Assembly: GCA_029547145.1 (NCBI GenBank)
Contig: JAKPPV010000022.1
Location: 1-64,000 of the forward strand
DNA length: 64,000 nt
Direction of reading: 5' to 3'
From: Methanobacteriota archaeon
GTDB taxonomy: Archaea; Halobacteriota; Methanomicrobia; Methanomicrobiales; Methanospirillaceae
Under the pieces are notes generated by a model. The model was not told where the DNA came from, ran no database searches, and saw only the letters and a list, made by a program, of their open reading frames with translations. Position numbers and translations under genes: made by a program. Of the stretch, positions 51,827 to 61,197 are shown piece by piece; the stretch's first letter is position 1; the number at the start of each line of letters is the position of its first letter.

Positions 51827-52924
51827 ATGGTGATGGATATGACTCCGCTCCGGTTCTTTTTCGGGGAGCATTCCCGCCACCCGCAGGAGTACGATCAACT
51901 CCGTGAAATCGCCAGCGCTGTCGGGTCGTCGGACCTCGAGGGCCCTGTCTACCTGGTCTCGAACTTCCTCCTCGCGAACGGCGAGGTGGACTGCCTCCTC
52001 GTTATGCCCCATGGGCTTGTGGTCCTGGAGCTGAAGGCGTACCAGGGCACCATCGAGGGGGTCGAGGAGGGCGAATGGCGGGTGGTCACATCCGAAGGGA
52101 ACAGCGTGCCCCTCCGGGTCAACCTCTTCCACCAGCTCAGGGCGCTCCGGCACGACATGGTCCGTCGCCTCTTCCGGATCCACGCGACCGCTTTATCGCA
52201 GATCGACGAACGCGACCTGCGCAAGGTCGCCGCCTGGGGGTACTTCAGGGCCGGATCGACCTATGCACCGGGCCAGGTCGAGCGGGATCGGGTGAAGTGG
52301 TTCGACATCGTGACCGTCGACAACCTCGTCGAACGTCTGCACCAGGTCCACGCGGGTTTCACGATCGGCACAGAGGAGATGGATGCAATCGTCCGTGAGC
52401 TACGGGTGACGCCTGCGAACCGGATCCAACAGACCGAAGGTTCTTCGGTCCCCCTGTCGCCGCCACCCGTCGGAACCGGAGATCCCCTCGCCCTGGAACA
52501 GGCCCTCTTCGAGCGGATGGAGTCTCTCGTCTCCCGGATCGAGGCGATCCCCCGGGCGATCGCGGACATCGCGCGGACGGGGGTGGACTGCACGGATCCT
52601 GATCCCGGGAGCGTCGCCGGGGGCTGTTCGGACAAAATCGCCCCTGACGAGTTCACCGGTTCTCTCGCCGAACGCATCCGCCGGTTCGTCTGCACCGAGT
52701 ATGTCGCCCCTGCGCGGCGGGACGGGCGCACGGAGTTCTCCGTCACATCGGGGGAGGTGCACCGTGCGATGGGACTCTCAAACCGTATGCCCGCCGTCTG
52801 CGGGGCGCTCCGGAGCCGTCGTCTCGAGGAGGTCTGCAGGATCGAACTGACGGAGGAGATCCGGTCCGTGCGCGTCCGGGAGAACAGCGCGACCAACCGT
52901 TTCGTCTACAGGATACGGGAGTAG
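51827..52924 (+). CDS. NERD (nuclease-related) domain protein
   Basis: A 365-residue protein. The N-terminal ~150 residues are a NERD domain: NGEVDCLLVMPHGLVVLELKAYQG holds the Asp and ExK of a PD-(D/E)XK nuclease fold. The C-terminal part is helical with SLVSRIEAIPRAIADIA and a winged-helix-like stretch EFSVTSGEVHRAMGLSNRMPAV. It may cut or bind DNA; partners are not evident. Starts at 51833 and 51839 are possible. Confidence 0.75.
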   Translation: MVMDMTPLRFFFGEHSRHPQEYDQLREIASAVGSSDLEGPVYLVSNFLLANGEVDCLLVMPHGLVVLELKAYQGTIEGVEEGEWRVVTSEGNSVPLRVNLFHQLRALRHDMVRRLFRIHATALSQIDERDLRKVAAWGYFRAGSTYAPGQVERDRVKWFDIVTVDNLVERLHQVHAGFTIGTEEMDAIVRELRVTPANRIQQTEGSSVPLSPPPVGTGDPLALEQALFERMESLVSRIEAIPRAIADIARTGVDCTDPDPGSVAGGCSDKIAPDEFTGSLAERIRRFVCTEYVAPARRDGRTEFSVTSGEVHRAMGLSNRMPAVCGALRSRRLEEVCRIELTEEIRSVRVRENSATNRFVYRIRE

Positions 52925-52943
52925 GACCGTTGCCCCCTCCCCT

Positions 52944-54293
52944 TCACACCCTCTCCACCGGGAGACCCGCCGCCGTCCAGGCAGCGAAACCCCCGAGCAC
53001 GTTCGCGACCCTGATGTTCTCTCGTCGTCCGGCGAGGAGGCTCGCGGCGAGACTCCCCTTGAAACCGACATCGCAGTGCACGGCGACGGGCCGATCATGC
53101 GGGACCTCGTCGATACGCGCGGCGACCTCTCCTGCATAGACATGCATCGAGCCGGGGATCGCCCCCCGCTCCTTCCGGTTGGCGATGTCGCGGACATCCA
53201 GCACGGTCACCCCGTCGAGTCGCGAGAACAGGTCCTGCACCGTCCAGGTCTCGATCCGACCAACGGGGCGGGCTTCCCGGAGCCAGGCCATGAAGCCACC
53301 ATCCAGGAACCCGGTGAGATTGTCGAACCCGAGACGGACGAAGTGGGCGGCCGCCAGGTGGAGCTCCTGGTTGAAGTCGTCGACAAGGGCGATCGGCCGG
53401 TCGTAGTCGAGCGTCCATCCGATGAAGAGCGGGAGCCCCTCCCGCCAGATATTGATGCTCCCGGGGACATGACCCGCAGCGAACGCGGTCGGGGAGCGGA
53501 TGTCGACCACCTGCATACCGTCGAGGTCGCCGGGGGAGAGGCGGCGCAGGGTGCAGGGATCGGGCGGTGCCGGGGAACCGACCAGGTTGACCCGCTCCAT
53601 CTCCCTGAAGTAGGGTGCGCGGTACCCCCTCTCCCCCGCCTTGCGTTCGACGAACTCCTCCCTGCCGAGCCGGAGGTACGGGTTCGATCTCCGTTCGATC
53701 CCGATCGTGGTGAACGGGAGGTCGCTGATCGACGGCCCGCAGACCGATCCAGAACCGTGGGCCGGGCAGACGATCGTCCCGTCACCGAGTGGCAGGAGCA
53801 CCCGGTGGAGGGAGTCGTGGAGCCGGTGCGCGTTCGCCACCGGGTCATCGCCCGCAAGATCGACCCTGCCGACCGACCCCGCGAAGAGGGCGTCACCGGA
53901 GAAGACCATCACCGGTCGTCCGGGAACCGAAGGCTCGTAGAGGGCGAAGGAGAGCGATTCGTCGGTGTGCCCCGGCGTCTCGAGTGCGACGATCTCGAGG
54001 GGGCCGACCTGGAACCGGTCCCCATGTCGCGCGGGCGATCCGAACGCGAAGGGGGTCGCGGCGCCGTGGTATACGGTCGCCCCAGTGCGCCGTGCCAGCT
54101 CGGCCGATCCCGTCACGTAGTCCTCATTCCGATGCGTCTCGAAGATGTGTGTGATCACCGCTCCGTGCGCGACCGCCCGTCGCAGGTAGATCCCGCAGTC
54201 CCGGCGCGGGTCGATCACGGCCGCTCTGCCGCCTGCGCCGACGATGTACGACTGGTGGGCCAGTCCCTCGGACCGAACCGTCTCAAAGAACAT
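52944..54293 (-). CDS. Metallo-beta-lactamase fold protein with two rhodanese domains
   Basis: A 449-residue enzyme of the persulfide-dioxygenase-like group. The metallo-hydrolase part (1-250) has THIFETHRNEDYVTG, ETPGHTDESLSF and FSGDALFAGSVGRVDL. The first rhodanese (~255-360) lacks a catalytic Cys (IALVDDFNQE); the second (~365-449) has it in VAVHCDVGFKGS. It may handle glutathione-free persulfides or other low-molecular-weight sulfur. The ATG at 54293 is preceded by a TATA-like element on the minus strand. Divergent from the PEGA gene. Confidence 0.85.
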   Translation of the reverse strand: MFFETVRSEGLAHQSYIVGAGGRAAVIDPRRDCGIYLRRAVAHGAVITHIFETHRNEDYVTGSAELARRTGATVYHGAATPFAFGSPARHGDRFQVGPLEIVALETPGHTDESLSFALYEPSVPGRPVMVFSGDALFAGSVGRVDLAGDDPVANAHRLHDSLHRVLLPLGDGTIVCPAHGSGSVCGPSISDLPFTTIGIERRSNPYLRLGREEFVERKAGERGYRAPYFREMERVNLVGSPAPPDPCTLRRLSPGDLDGMQVVDIRSPTAFAAGHVPGSINIWREGLPLFIGWTLDYDRPIALVDDFNQELHLAAAHFVRLGFDNLTGFLDGGFMAWLREARPVGRIETWTVQDLFSRLDGVTVLDVRDIANRKERGAIPGSMHVYAGEVAARIDEVPHDRPVAVHCDVGFKGSLAASLLAGRRENIRVANVLGGFAAWTAAGLPVERV

Positions 54294-54325
54294 GTTCAGA
54301 CTCCCGTCCCGTTCAGGCAGGACCG

Positions 54326-54364
54326 AAAATTCTAACGATGAATCCCTTCCCATGGTTATTAAAC
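54326..54364. promoter_or_regulatory. Divergent promoter region of the rhodanese and PEGA genes
   Basis: GAATTTTCG on the minus strand (about 54326-54334) serves the rhodanese gene 35 bases away. GGTTATTAAACC (54354-54365) is a TATA-like site 20-25 bases before the PEGA gene ATG, which would make that transcript leaderless. Confidence 0.45.
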
Positions 54365-54384
54365 CGAACGATGCGTGAGCCTTC

Positions 54385-55665
54385 ATGCACCTCTTCACCA
54401 GCCTCATCCTCATCCTTCTCCTCGTCACCGCAGTACCTGCGGTCGACGGTGCGAGCCGTCTGTTCGTCTCCTCGGTCCCGCCCGGTGCCGAGGTCTCCGT
54501 GAACGGCAGTGTGGCGGGCACCACCCCGGTCGACCTCCCCCGTCCTCCGGGCACCTACGCCGTCGCCCTCAGCCTCGATGGTTACGAACCGTACGGGACC
54601 ACCGTCGCCCTCGACCCGGAGGAGAACCGGTCGGTGGAGGTGCTCCTCCAGGCGTCTCCCGGCGCCGGCACGCTCCGGGTGACGAGCGTCCCCGACGGGG
54701 CGGAGGTCTCGCTCGACGGGACGGTGCTCGGTCGCACGCCGTACACCTCGGGGCGCGTGGACGCGGGAGTCCACGACCTCGCCCTCCAGAGGGAGGGCTA
54801 CGAACGGTACACCGAGCGGATCACGGTACTGGCCGGCCGGCTCACCCGGGTCGACGCGGTGCTCGTCCGGACGCCGACGACGGGTATCCTCTCGGTCCTC
54901 TCCTCGCCAGCGGGTGCGTCGGTCCGGATCGACGGGGTGGATCGGGGCGAGACCCCGTATGAGGGGCGGGGATTTACACCCGGCACGCACCTGGTCGAAC
55001 TCCGCAGGGAGGGATATTGGGACTACCGGGTCCAGGCGATCGTCGCGGCGAACCAGCGGACCGAGGTCTTCACCGCGCTCGAACCGCTCCCGTCCCCGGG
55101 ACGGCTCATCATCACCTCGGACCCCTCCGGGGCGAGGGTCCTGCTCGACGGGACGATCCAGGCCCTCACTCCCGCCACGCTCGAGGCTCCCCCGGGGATT
55201 CATGAGGTCCGGGTTGAGGCGGACGGGTACCGGGAGGAGACGGTGCGGGCCCAGGTCGTCAGCGGGAACGAGACGCCCATCCACGTGACGCTCCTCCCCG
55301 CAACCCCAACGCCCGGATCATCGCTCTCGCCAGCGGGTGCGGTCCGGATCGTCTCGGCACCCCCTGGGGCCGCGATCATCGTTGACGGTGAGCAGCGGGG
55401 GGTTGCGCCGAGAACGGTGCGGGACCTCGCAACCGGCGAGCACCAGCTCGTCCTCACCCTCCCCGGGTACGCACCCGGGAGGGAGACCATCTTCGTGCAG
55501 GCGGGTGAGACGCTGTTCGTGAACCGGACGCTGGTCCCGCTCACCCCCACCACCTCGAACCGGACGACGACCACCACAACCACTCCCGCGACCCCGCTCT
55601 CTTTTGTCATCGTGCCGGTATCGCTCGTGCTGATCCTCCTCCTCCGGGCCGATCGAAGCAGGTGA
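54385..55665 (+). CDS. PEGA-repeat surface protein
   Basis: A 426-residue exported protein: signal peptide 1-22 (AVDGA), then five PEGA repeats, each opening like LFVSSVPPGAEVSVNG, LRVTSVPDGAEVSLDG, LSVLSSPAGASVRIDG, LIITSDPSGARVLLDG and VRIVSAPPGAAIIVDG. A Thr-rich linker and a C-terminal membrane helix (LSFVIVPVSLVLILLL) with a basic end anchor it. A cell-surface structural or binding role is typical of PEGA proteins. Confidence 0.85.
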   Translation: MHLFTSLILILLLVTAVPAVDGASRLFVSSVPPGAEVSVNGSVAGTTPVDLPRPPGTYAVALSLDGYEPYGTTVALDPEENRSVEVLLQASPGAGTLRVTSVPDGAEVSLDGTVLGRTPYTSGRVDAGVHDLALQREGYERYTERITVLAGRLTRVDAVLVRTPTTGILSVLSSPAGASVRIDGVDRGETPYEGRGFTPGTHLVELRREGYWDYRVQAIVAANQRTEVFTALEPLPSPGRLIITSDPSGARVLLDGTIQALTPATLEAPPGIHEVRVEADGYREETVRAQVVSGNETPIHVTLLPATPTPGSSLSPAGAVRIVSAPPGAAIIVDGEQRGVAPRTVRDLATGEHQLVLTLPGYAPGRETIFVQAGETLFVNRTLVPLTPTTSNRTTTTTTTPATPLSFVIVPVSLVLILLLRADRSR

Positions 55666-55743
55666 GAACTCTCGATCCGCAACGCTGATGCACTGCAAGC
55701 CCAATGGTTGTGTGGCATCCCTTTCGGAATGTTGGATGACGAT

Positions 55744-57714
55744 ATGACCCCCCGAACCTTGCAGGGCCGCAGTACCGGGAAGGTGCTGCTGCTCATTCTG
55801 CTCGCCGGTGCGATCTGCGCCGGCCCTGTGGTCGCCCTCGACCCTGCGGAAGACTCCCGCACGATACAGGCCTCCGTGCTCGCCGCCTCCCGTACGGCGG
55901 GACACGACACGGAGTCGCCCCTCTCGACCGGACTTATCGCCTGGCTTGACCGGCAGGGATCGGCCGGACTCCGTCTGCAGAGCGGCCCCGAGGCGCGCAC
56001 CTTCGTCTACGTCCTCCTCGATCCGGGTGTCCCGACATCCGTTCTCGACGACCTCCTCTCCGGGATTGACGACCGCGACGAGGAGAACGGTCTTGTCACG
56101 GCGCGCGTCACGGCCGACGAGCTCGGCGCCCTCGCGCGGTTCCCGGACGTCCGGAGGGTCCGCGAGGTCTCCCGCCCGATCCTCTCCTCCGGCCGGTCCG
56201 CCACGTCCGGGGACGCGATCCTCCGGGCCGACCTCGTCCGTAATCGCTACGGCATCAACGGGAGCGGTATCCGGGTGGGCGTCATCTCGGACGGGGTCGA
56301 CCATCTCCTGGAGGCCCAGGAGAGCGGGGACGTGCCGCCGGGCGTCCATGTCATCGCGAACGGGCAGGGTGGGGACGAGGGCACGGCGATGCTCGAGATC
56401 ATCCACGACCTCGCGCCCGGAGCGGAGCTCTACTTCCATGACCACGGTGACAGTGCCCTGGAGTTCAACCAGGCGGTGGACGCCCTCGTCGCTGCCGGCT
56501 GCAGGGTGATCGTGGACGATGTGGCCTGGCCACGCGAGCCGTTCTTCGAGGACGGCGTGATCGCCCGGCACCTCTCCAGCCTGCTGGCCACCCGCGACAT
56601 CGTCTACGTGAGTGCGGCGGGTAACTATGCCCGGCAGCACTACCAGGGCGCCTTCCGGAACATGGACGAGGGCTTCCACGACTTCTCCGCCACGGGTTCG
56701 GGCCCCAGGTATCTCTACGCGGACCTCCCCTTCGGTTCGTCGATCCAGGTCGTGCTCCAGTGGGACGAACCCTTTGGGGGCTCGGGAGAGGACTTCGACC
56801 TCTTTTTGGTGGACACCGCCAGCGGAGAGATCCTGGACTCATCCATGGACCTTCAGAACGGGGACGACGACCCGATCGAGGCGTTGCGCTGGACCAACTT
56901 CGAACAGGACCTCGAGGCGGCGATCGTGGTCTACGACGCGGGCGGCAGGGGGGCCGGCCGTACGATCGAGGTATTCGCCTACCCAGCCTCTTCTGCAACC
57001 CTCCTGGACGAGAACACTGTCATCGGGGACAGCATCTACGGTCACCAGGCGGTTCCGTCCGTGGTCGCCGTCGGTGCCGTGAGTGCGATGGACCCCGAGA
57101 CGATCGAGCCGTACTCCTCGAACGGCCCCGTGACCCACATCTCCCCGGTGCGGACGCTGCGTCAGAAACCGGACGTCTGCGGGGTGGACCGGGTCGAGAT
57201 CTCCGGGGCGGGCGATTTCAGGGTACCCTTCATCGGCACATCGGCAGCCTCACCCCATGTCGCGGCCGTCTGTGCCCTCGCATGGTCCGCACGTCCCGGC
57301 ATGACCGCTGATGAGGTTCGTTCGGCCCTCTCCCGGTCGGCGGTCGATCTGGGTGCCTTCGGATGGGACTCGGTCTTCGGGTACGGACGAACCGATGCAC
57401 TTGCGATGTATGGTCTGGTCACAGCGGGTTCCCCCACCCCGACACCCACGCCGTCGACGACCCCTGGCGTCACGCCGCCAGGACCGGTGATCACGCCGGT
57501 GCCATCGACCCCCACTCCCTCACCCACCGTCGAGTTCGGACGGACACCCTTTGGGCGGCGGTATCCGGGCAGTGGTTCGGGGTCCGGCGGGACGACCGGT
57601 CCGGGGGTGACGACCCCGACCCCCTCGCCGACCGGTCGCTCCGACGGCGCCGGCACGATCGGCCGGCCGTTCCAGCGCTGGTACCCGACCGACCGGTGGG
57701 GGTTTACCCGGTAG
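55744..57714 (+). CDS. Secreted S53-like subtilase-fold peptidase
   Basis: A 656-residue exported peptidase. Signal peptide to about residue 31. The subtilase-fold domain has Asp183 (VGVISDGVDH), the region GGDEGTAMLEIIHDLAPGA where the HGT histidine of S8 enzymes is replaced by Glu212 (DEGTAM), and the nucleophile Ser500 in GTSAASPHVAAV. Glu instead of His is the arrangement of sedolisin-like (S53-like) peptidases, which work at low pH; whether this one does is unknown. A Thr/Pro-rich tail from ~555 lacks an anchor. The ATG at 55744 has GGATGA upstream; 55708 is an alternative. Confidence 0.85.
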   Translation: MTPRTLQGRSTGKVLLLILLAGAICAGPVVALDPAEDSRTIQASVLAASRTAGHDTESPLSTGLIAWLDRQGSAGLRLQSGPEARTFVYVLLDPGVPTSVLDDLLSGIDDRDEENGLVTARVTADELGALARFPDVRRVREVSRPILSSGRSATSGDAILRADLVRNRYGINGSGIRVGVISDGVDHLLEAQESGDVPPGVHVIANGQGGDEGTAMLEIIHDLAPGAELYFHDHGDSALEFNQAVDALVAAGCRVIVDDVAWPREPFFEDGVIARHLSSLLATRDIVYVSAAGNYARQHYQGAFRNMDEGFHDFSATGSGPRYLYADLPFGSSIQVVLQWDEPFGGSGEDFDLFLVDTASGEILDSSMDLQNGDDDPIEALRWTNFEQDLEAAIVVYDAGGRGAGRTIEVFAYPASSATLLDENTVIGDSIYGHQAVPSVVAVGAVSAMDPETIEPYSSNGPVTHISPVRTLRQKPDVCGVDRVEISGAGDFRVPFIGTSAASPHVAAVCALAWSARPGMTADEVRSALSRSAVDLGAFGWDSVFGYGRTDALAMYGLVTAGSPTPTPTPSTTPGVTPPGPVITPVPSTPTPSPTVEFGRTPFGRRYPGSGSGSGGTTGPGVTTPTPSPTGRSDGAGTIGRPFQRWYPTDRWGFTR

Positions 57715-57767
57715 GCACCGGCCGGACGGGATCGGGTTAATGCCCATTCCCCTCCCACCCTCCTGGT

Positions 57768-58124
57768 ATGACTGCGGACAGGGACCAGGCGATCTTCGAG
57801 GCGGGGATTAAACTCGGAGCGCTCTATCACCAGTGGGTGGGGACGCCGATCTCACCCCTGACCGCCGAGGTGATCGAAGAGGCGATCGAGCAGGCGGTCG
57901 GGCTCCAGCCGTGCGTCGAGGAGATCAAGGTTCGTCTCGACACCAGGAGGATGCGGCCGAACGAGTTCGGGTACAGCGAACTATCCGGGCTGATGTTCGA
58001 CGTCGAGCTCACCACCCGGTGCAACGGTGCCACCTGCCGCGCCCGCCTCGCCCCGCGCGGTGACTATCCCCTGATGTCGATCCTCTCCGTCCATGATGCC
58101 TCACCGGTTCCCGATCACCGATGA
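57768..58124 (+). CDS. mptD: 7,8-dihydroneopterin aldolase (archaeal)
   Basis: A 118-residue enzyme that splits 7,8-dihydroneopterin to 6-hydroxymethyl-dihydropterin in tetrahydromethanopterin synthesis. The family motif FEAGIKLGALYHQWVGTPIS is followed by PCVEEIKVRLD and FGYSELSGLMFDVEL. Its length fits the MptD family. The TatD-like gene starts 32 bases before its stop. Confidence 0.88.
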   Translation: MTADRDQAIFEAGIKLGALYHQWVGTPISPLTAEVIEEAIEQAVGLQPCVEEIKVRLDTRRMRPNEFGYSELSGLMFDVELTTRCNGATCRARLAPRGDYPLMSILSVHDASPVPDHR

Positions 58125-58920
58125 CCACATCCATATCGACCCCCTGAACGGGCGGGGGATCGAGGCGGCGAAGGAGTTCTTCCGCGCCGGCGGCACGCAC
58201 CTCTTCCTTGTCTCCAAGCCGTCCTGGTCGTTCGGCATCATGCCCACCTGCGGGGACGACTACCGGAGGGCCTTCGATGCGACCCTCGCCGTTGCACAAG
58301 AGGTCCGGAAGGTCGGTCCCGTGGTCTTTCCGGTACTCGGCGTCCATCCGGCGGAGATCACCCACTTCGCCGAACAACGGCCACCTGCCGAGTCCGCCCG
58401 CATCATGACGGAGGGGCTCGAAGTGGCGGCCGAGTACGTCCGGGAGGGGAGGGCCGTCGCCCTCAAGAGCGGTCGGCCCCACTACGACGCGGGCGAGGAG
58501 GTGGCCCGCCTATCCAACCGGGTGCTGGCCCGGGCCCTCGTCCTCGCGGCCCGGGAGGGGTGCGCCCTGCAGATCCACGCTGAGAGCGGACCATGCGAGG
58601 ACGTGCCCGACATGGCACGGGACGCCGGGATGGATCCTACCCGGGTGGTCAAGCATTTCGCCGATCCCTCGACACCGCTCGTCCCTTCACTGATCGCCCG
58701 GCACGAAGCGATCCCTGGGTTCGCCCGCACGGGGCGCGGGTTCATGCTCGAGAGCGACTACATGGACGAGCTCGCGCGCCCGGGCGCCGTGATCGGTCCC
58801 CGATCGGTCCCGCGGTTCTCGCTCCGCCTCCTCGAGCAGGGGGCGATCGACGAGGAGGCCCTCGCCCGCTGCCACGTGGACACGCCGACAAGAACCTACG
58901 GCGTCGAGATCGTCCTCTGA
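58093..58920 (+). CDS. TatD-related metal-dependent hydrolase (archaeal)
   Basis: A 275-residue TIM-barrel hydrolase. DDHIHIDPLNGRG supplies the first HxH metal pair; LGVHPAEI, QIHAESG (third metal His) and VKHFADP follow. These are features of the archaeal TatD/COG1099 group, whose substrate is unknown; DNase or amidohydrolase roles are possible. ATG at 58093 or 58096. Confidence 0.82.
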   Translation: MMPHRFPITDDHIHIDPLNGRGIEAAKEFFRAGGTHLFLVSKPSWSFGIMPTCGDDYRRAFDATLAVAQEVRKVGPVVFPVLGVHPAEITHFAEQRPPAESARIMTEGLEVAAEYVREGRAVALKSGRPHYDAGEEVARLSNRVLARALVLAAREGCALQIHAESGPCEDVPDMARDAGMDPTRVVKHFADPSTPLVPSLIARHEAIPGFARTGRGFMLESDYMDELARPGAVIGPRSVPRFSLRLLEQGAIDEEALARCHVDTPTRTYGVEIVL

Positions 58921-58940
58921 GAATAACGCCTACACGGGCA

Positions 58941-58950
58941 CTTTTTTAAC
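58941..58950 (+). promoter_or_regulatory. T-tract acting as terminator and/or TATA box
   Basis: CACTTTTTTAACG lies 20 bases after the TatD-like stop and about 28 bases before the ATG at 58976. It could end the upstream transcript and also serve as TATA for a leaderless DUF424 message. Confidence 0.45.
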
Positions 58951-58975
58951 GACTCCGGGCGACCAGATGAGCAGC

Positions 58976-59269
58976 ATGTATCTCAAGGTTCACCGCATCC
59001 CGGGCGAGGGTGAGGTGGTGGCGGTCTGCGACCGGGAGCTGATGAACCGGACACTCAGGCACGGTGAGGTCGAGATCCGGATCACCGTCGTCTTCTTCGG
59101 GGACCGGCTCGTGGAGGAGGAGGAGGCGCGCGAAGTACTCCGTTCCGCGGCGAACATCAACCTCTTCGGCCGCCGCTCGTTTCGGATCGCCTGCGAACTG
59201 GGCCTGCTGGGGGAGGAGGACTGCCTCCTGATCGAGGACGTGCCACACGCACAGGTCTACCTGATCTGA
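58976..59269 (+). CDS. DUF424 family protein
   Basis: A 97-residue archaeal protein of unknown function, commonly next to nmd3. It opens MYLKVHRIPGEGEVVAVCD, has DRLVEEEEAREVLRSAANIN, and closes with IACELGLLGEEDCLLIEDVP, matching the family over its full length. The start at 58976 fits a leaderless message; the ATG at 58967 would add MSS. Followed by nmd3 after one base, so likely co-transcribed. Confidence 0.85.
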   Translation: MYLKVHRIPGEGEVVAVCDRELMNRTLRHGEVEIRITVVFFGDRLVEEEEAREVLRSAANINLFGRRSFRIACELGLLGEEDCLLIEDVPHAQVYLI

Positions 59270-59270
59270 T

Positions 59271-60311
59271 ATGGAGATCCGGACTGCATTCTGCCCGCGG
59301 TGCGGGGCGCCGTCCGGGGGAGACGGGCTCTGCGATCGTTGCCGCGTTGCCGGGACACGGTGGCTCGAGTGTGCACCACGCGCGATCCACATCTCCTGTC
59401 CCACCTGCGGTGCCATCAGGCATGGACAGGTATGGACCGACTCGGAGAAGGAGAGAGAGGAGATCGCCCCGGCGCTTGCCCTGTCGGCGGTCCGTCTCCA
59501 CCCGGAGGTGCGCCGGCCCACGTTCCAGGTCACGGTCCGGGAGTTATCCGGCAACCGGTCCATCGCCGAGGTGGAGGTGAGCGGGCACCTCTTCGGCGAG
59601 CAGGTCCGGGACCGATGCACCCTGGAACTCGTATGGCAGAAGGAGCAGTGCACACGCTGCAACCGGATCGCCGGGTCGTACCACGAGGGGGTCGTCCAGG
59701 TCCGCGCGACGGGACGTCGTCTCACCGGGCGGGAGCTGCGCGAGGCAGAACAGATCGCGAACGAGATCGAGTCCACCCACCAGGCCGAAGGGGATCGCCT
59801 CTCGTTCATCTCCGATCTGAGGGTGACCCGGGACGGGCTCGACATCGTCGTCGGATCCCAGGCGATCGGCCTCGGGATCGCCCAGGCGATCGCGGCGCGG
59901 CTCGGCGGACGGTACTCGACCCACCCCAAGCTCGTCGGGGAGAAGGCAGGGAGGCCGATCTACCGGGTCACCTACCTGGTCCGTCTCTTCCCGTACCTCC
60001 GCGGCGACGTGGTACGGGTGCAGGATACCGACCTCGAGGTGGTCTCTGTCGAAGGACACCATCTCAGGGCGGTCGACCTGCAGACGGGCCGCACCCGGAC
60101 GGTCCGGGAGAATGAAGAGAAGCGGTTGATCGGCCACAGTTCCGAGGCGATCGACGCCCTCGTCGCCTACATCGATGGTGATGTGATCGGGCTCCTCGAT
60201 CCCGAGACCGGACAAACGCTCGTGGTGTCGCGACCCGGGTGGCTCAATGTCAGGGCGGGAGATCAGGTCCGGGCGCTCCGCGACGGGGACCGCCTGGTCG
60301 TCCTCGGGTGA
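59271..60311 (+). CDS. nmd3: Nmd3-family ribosome-associated protein
   Basis: A 346-residue relative of eukaryotic Nmd3, the 60S export adaptor. Four Cys pairs form the zinc-binding part: CPRCGAPSGGDGLCDRC at the N terminus, CPTCG near residue 43, and CTRCNRIAGSYHEGVVQVR. The central domain has LRVTRDGLDIVVGSQAIG and the C-terminal part is beta-rich (OB-like). In archaea a role in large-subunit assembly is presumed. Operon with DUF424 and taw2. Confidence 0.88.
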   Translation: MEIRTAFCPRCGAPSGGDGLCDRCRVAGTRWLECAPRAIHISCPTCGAIRHGQVWTDSEKEREEIAPALALSAVRLHPEVRRPTFQVTVRELSGNRSIAEVEVSGHLFGEQVRDRCTLELVWQKEQCTRCNRIAGSYHEGVVQVRATGRRLTGRELREAEQIANEIESTHQAEGDRLSFISDLRVTRDGLDIVVGSQAIGLGIAQAIAARLGGRYSTHPKLVGEKAGRPIYRVTYLVRLFPYLRGDVVRVQDTDLEVVSVEGHHLRAVDLQTGRTRTVRENEEKRLIGHSSEAIDALVAYIDGDVIGLLDPETGQTLVVSRPGWLNVRAGDQVRALRDGDRLVVLG

Positions 60312-60315
60312 TCGG

Positions 60316-61197
60316 ATGCGGGTTCGGCGTGTACCGGCAGCAGCCCTCCGCGAATGGTGCGGCGCCGCGTGGGTCGATTCGACCCGCCGACCGTACGTCG
60401 AGGGCGCCACCGCCTTCGTACCCGTCCGCGACGGCTTCTCCTGGGAGCTGGAACTGCCCGAGCGGAACGGACGGGCGATCCGCGGGTTCCAGCGGATCGG
60501 CGATATCGTCCTGTTCCACGGCCCCCGCCCGGACACTGCAGCGGTAGAGGACGCGGTCAGGCGCTGCCGCCCCCGTGGGGTCCTATGGGTCCGGGGGCAC
60601 GAGGGGGTCGAGCGGGTGCCAAGGGTCGAGCTGGTCCACGGTTCGTCCGGAGAGGTCGTTCACCGGGAGTCCGGCATCCGGTACCGGCTCGATCCCTCGC
60701 TCGTCATGTTCTCCCAGGGGAATCGAGAAGAGAAGGCGCGGCTCACACGCCTCGTCCGGCCGGGCGAGCGGATTGCCGACCTTTTTGCCGGGATCGGGTA
60801 CTTCGCGCTCGGGCTCGCCCGCGCGGGGGGGTTCGTCCACGCGATGGAGATCAACCCCGTCGCCCACGGGTACCTCTGCCGGAATATCGAGTTAAACGGG
60901 CTTGCCGGCCGGGTACGGCCCGAGTGCGGAGACTGCCGCGACCTCCTCTCGGGGACGTACGACCGCCTCGTCCTGGGACACTTCGAGAGCGCCCGGTCCC
61001 TGGAGCACGCCCTCGCCCACGTCCGGTCCGGGAGTCACCTGCATCTCCACGCGATCGAGGCCCGACCCGGGGACCTTGCACCCGGGCTCGTCCGACAGGG
61101 AGAGCGGGTCGGGATCCCGCTCACCTCTTCTGTTCGCGTGATCAAGAAGTACGCACCGGGCCGCCTTCACACGGTCCACGACCTGGAGGTCACGTGA
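60316..61197 (+). CDS. taw2: tRNA(Phe) wyosine-pathway aminocarboxypropyltransferase Taw2 (Trm5/TYW2 family)
   Basis: A 293-residue SAM-binding enzyme. The SAM motif is IADLFAGIGYFALGLAR, followed by AMEINPVAHGYLCRNIELNG. The motif after strand 4 reads LVLGHFES rather than the NPP of Trm5 methyltransferases, so I favour Taw2, which adds the 3-amino-3-carboxypropyl group to 4-demethylwyosine at position 37. Substrate choice is therefore inference. The stop overlaps the coaBC start by one base. Confidence 0.8.
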   Translation: MRVRRVPAAALREWCGAAWVDSTRRPYVEGATAFVPVRDGFSWELELPERNGRAIRGFQRIGDIVLFHGPRPDTAAVEDAVRRCRPRGVLWVRGHEGVERVPRVELVHGSSGEVVHRESGIRYRLDPSLVMFSQGNREEKARLTRLVRPGERIADLFAGIGYFALGLARAGGFVHAMEINPVAHGYLCRNIELNGLAGRVRPECGDCRDLLSGTYDRLVLGHFESARSLEHALAHVRSGSHLHLHAIEARPGDLAPGLVRQGERVGIPLTSSVRVIKKYAPGRLHTVHDLEVT

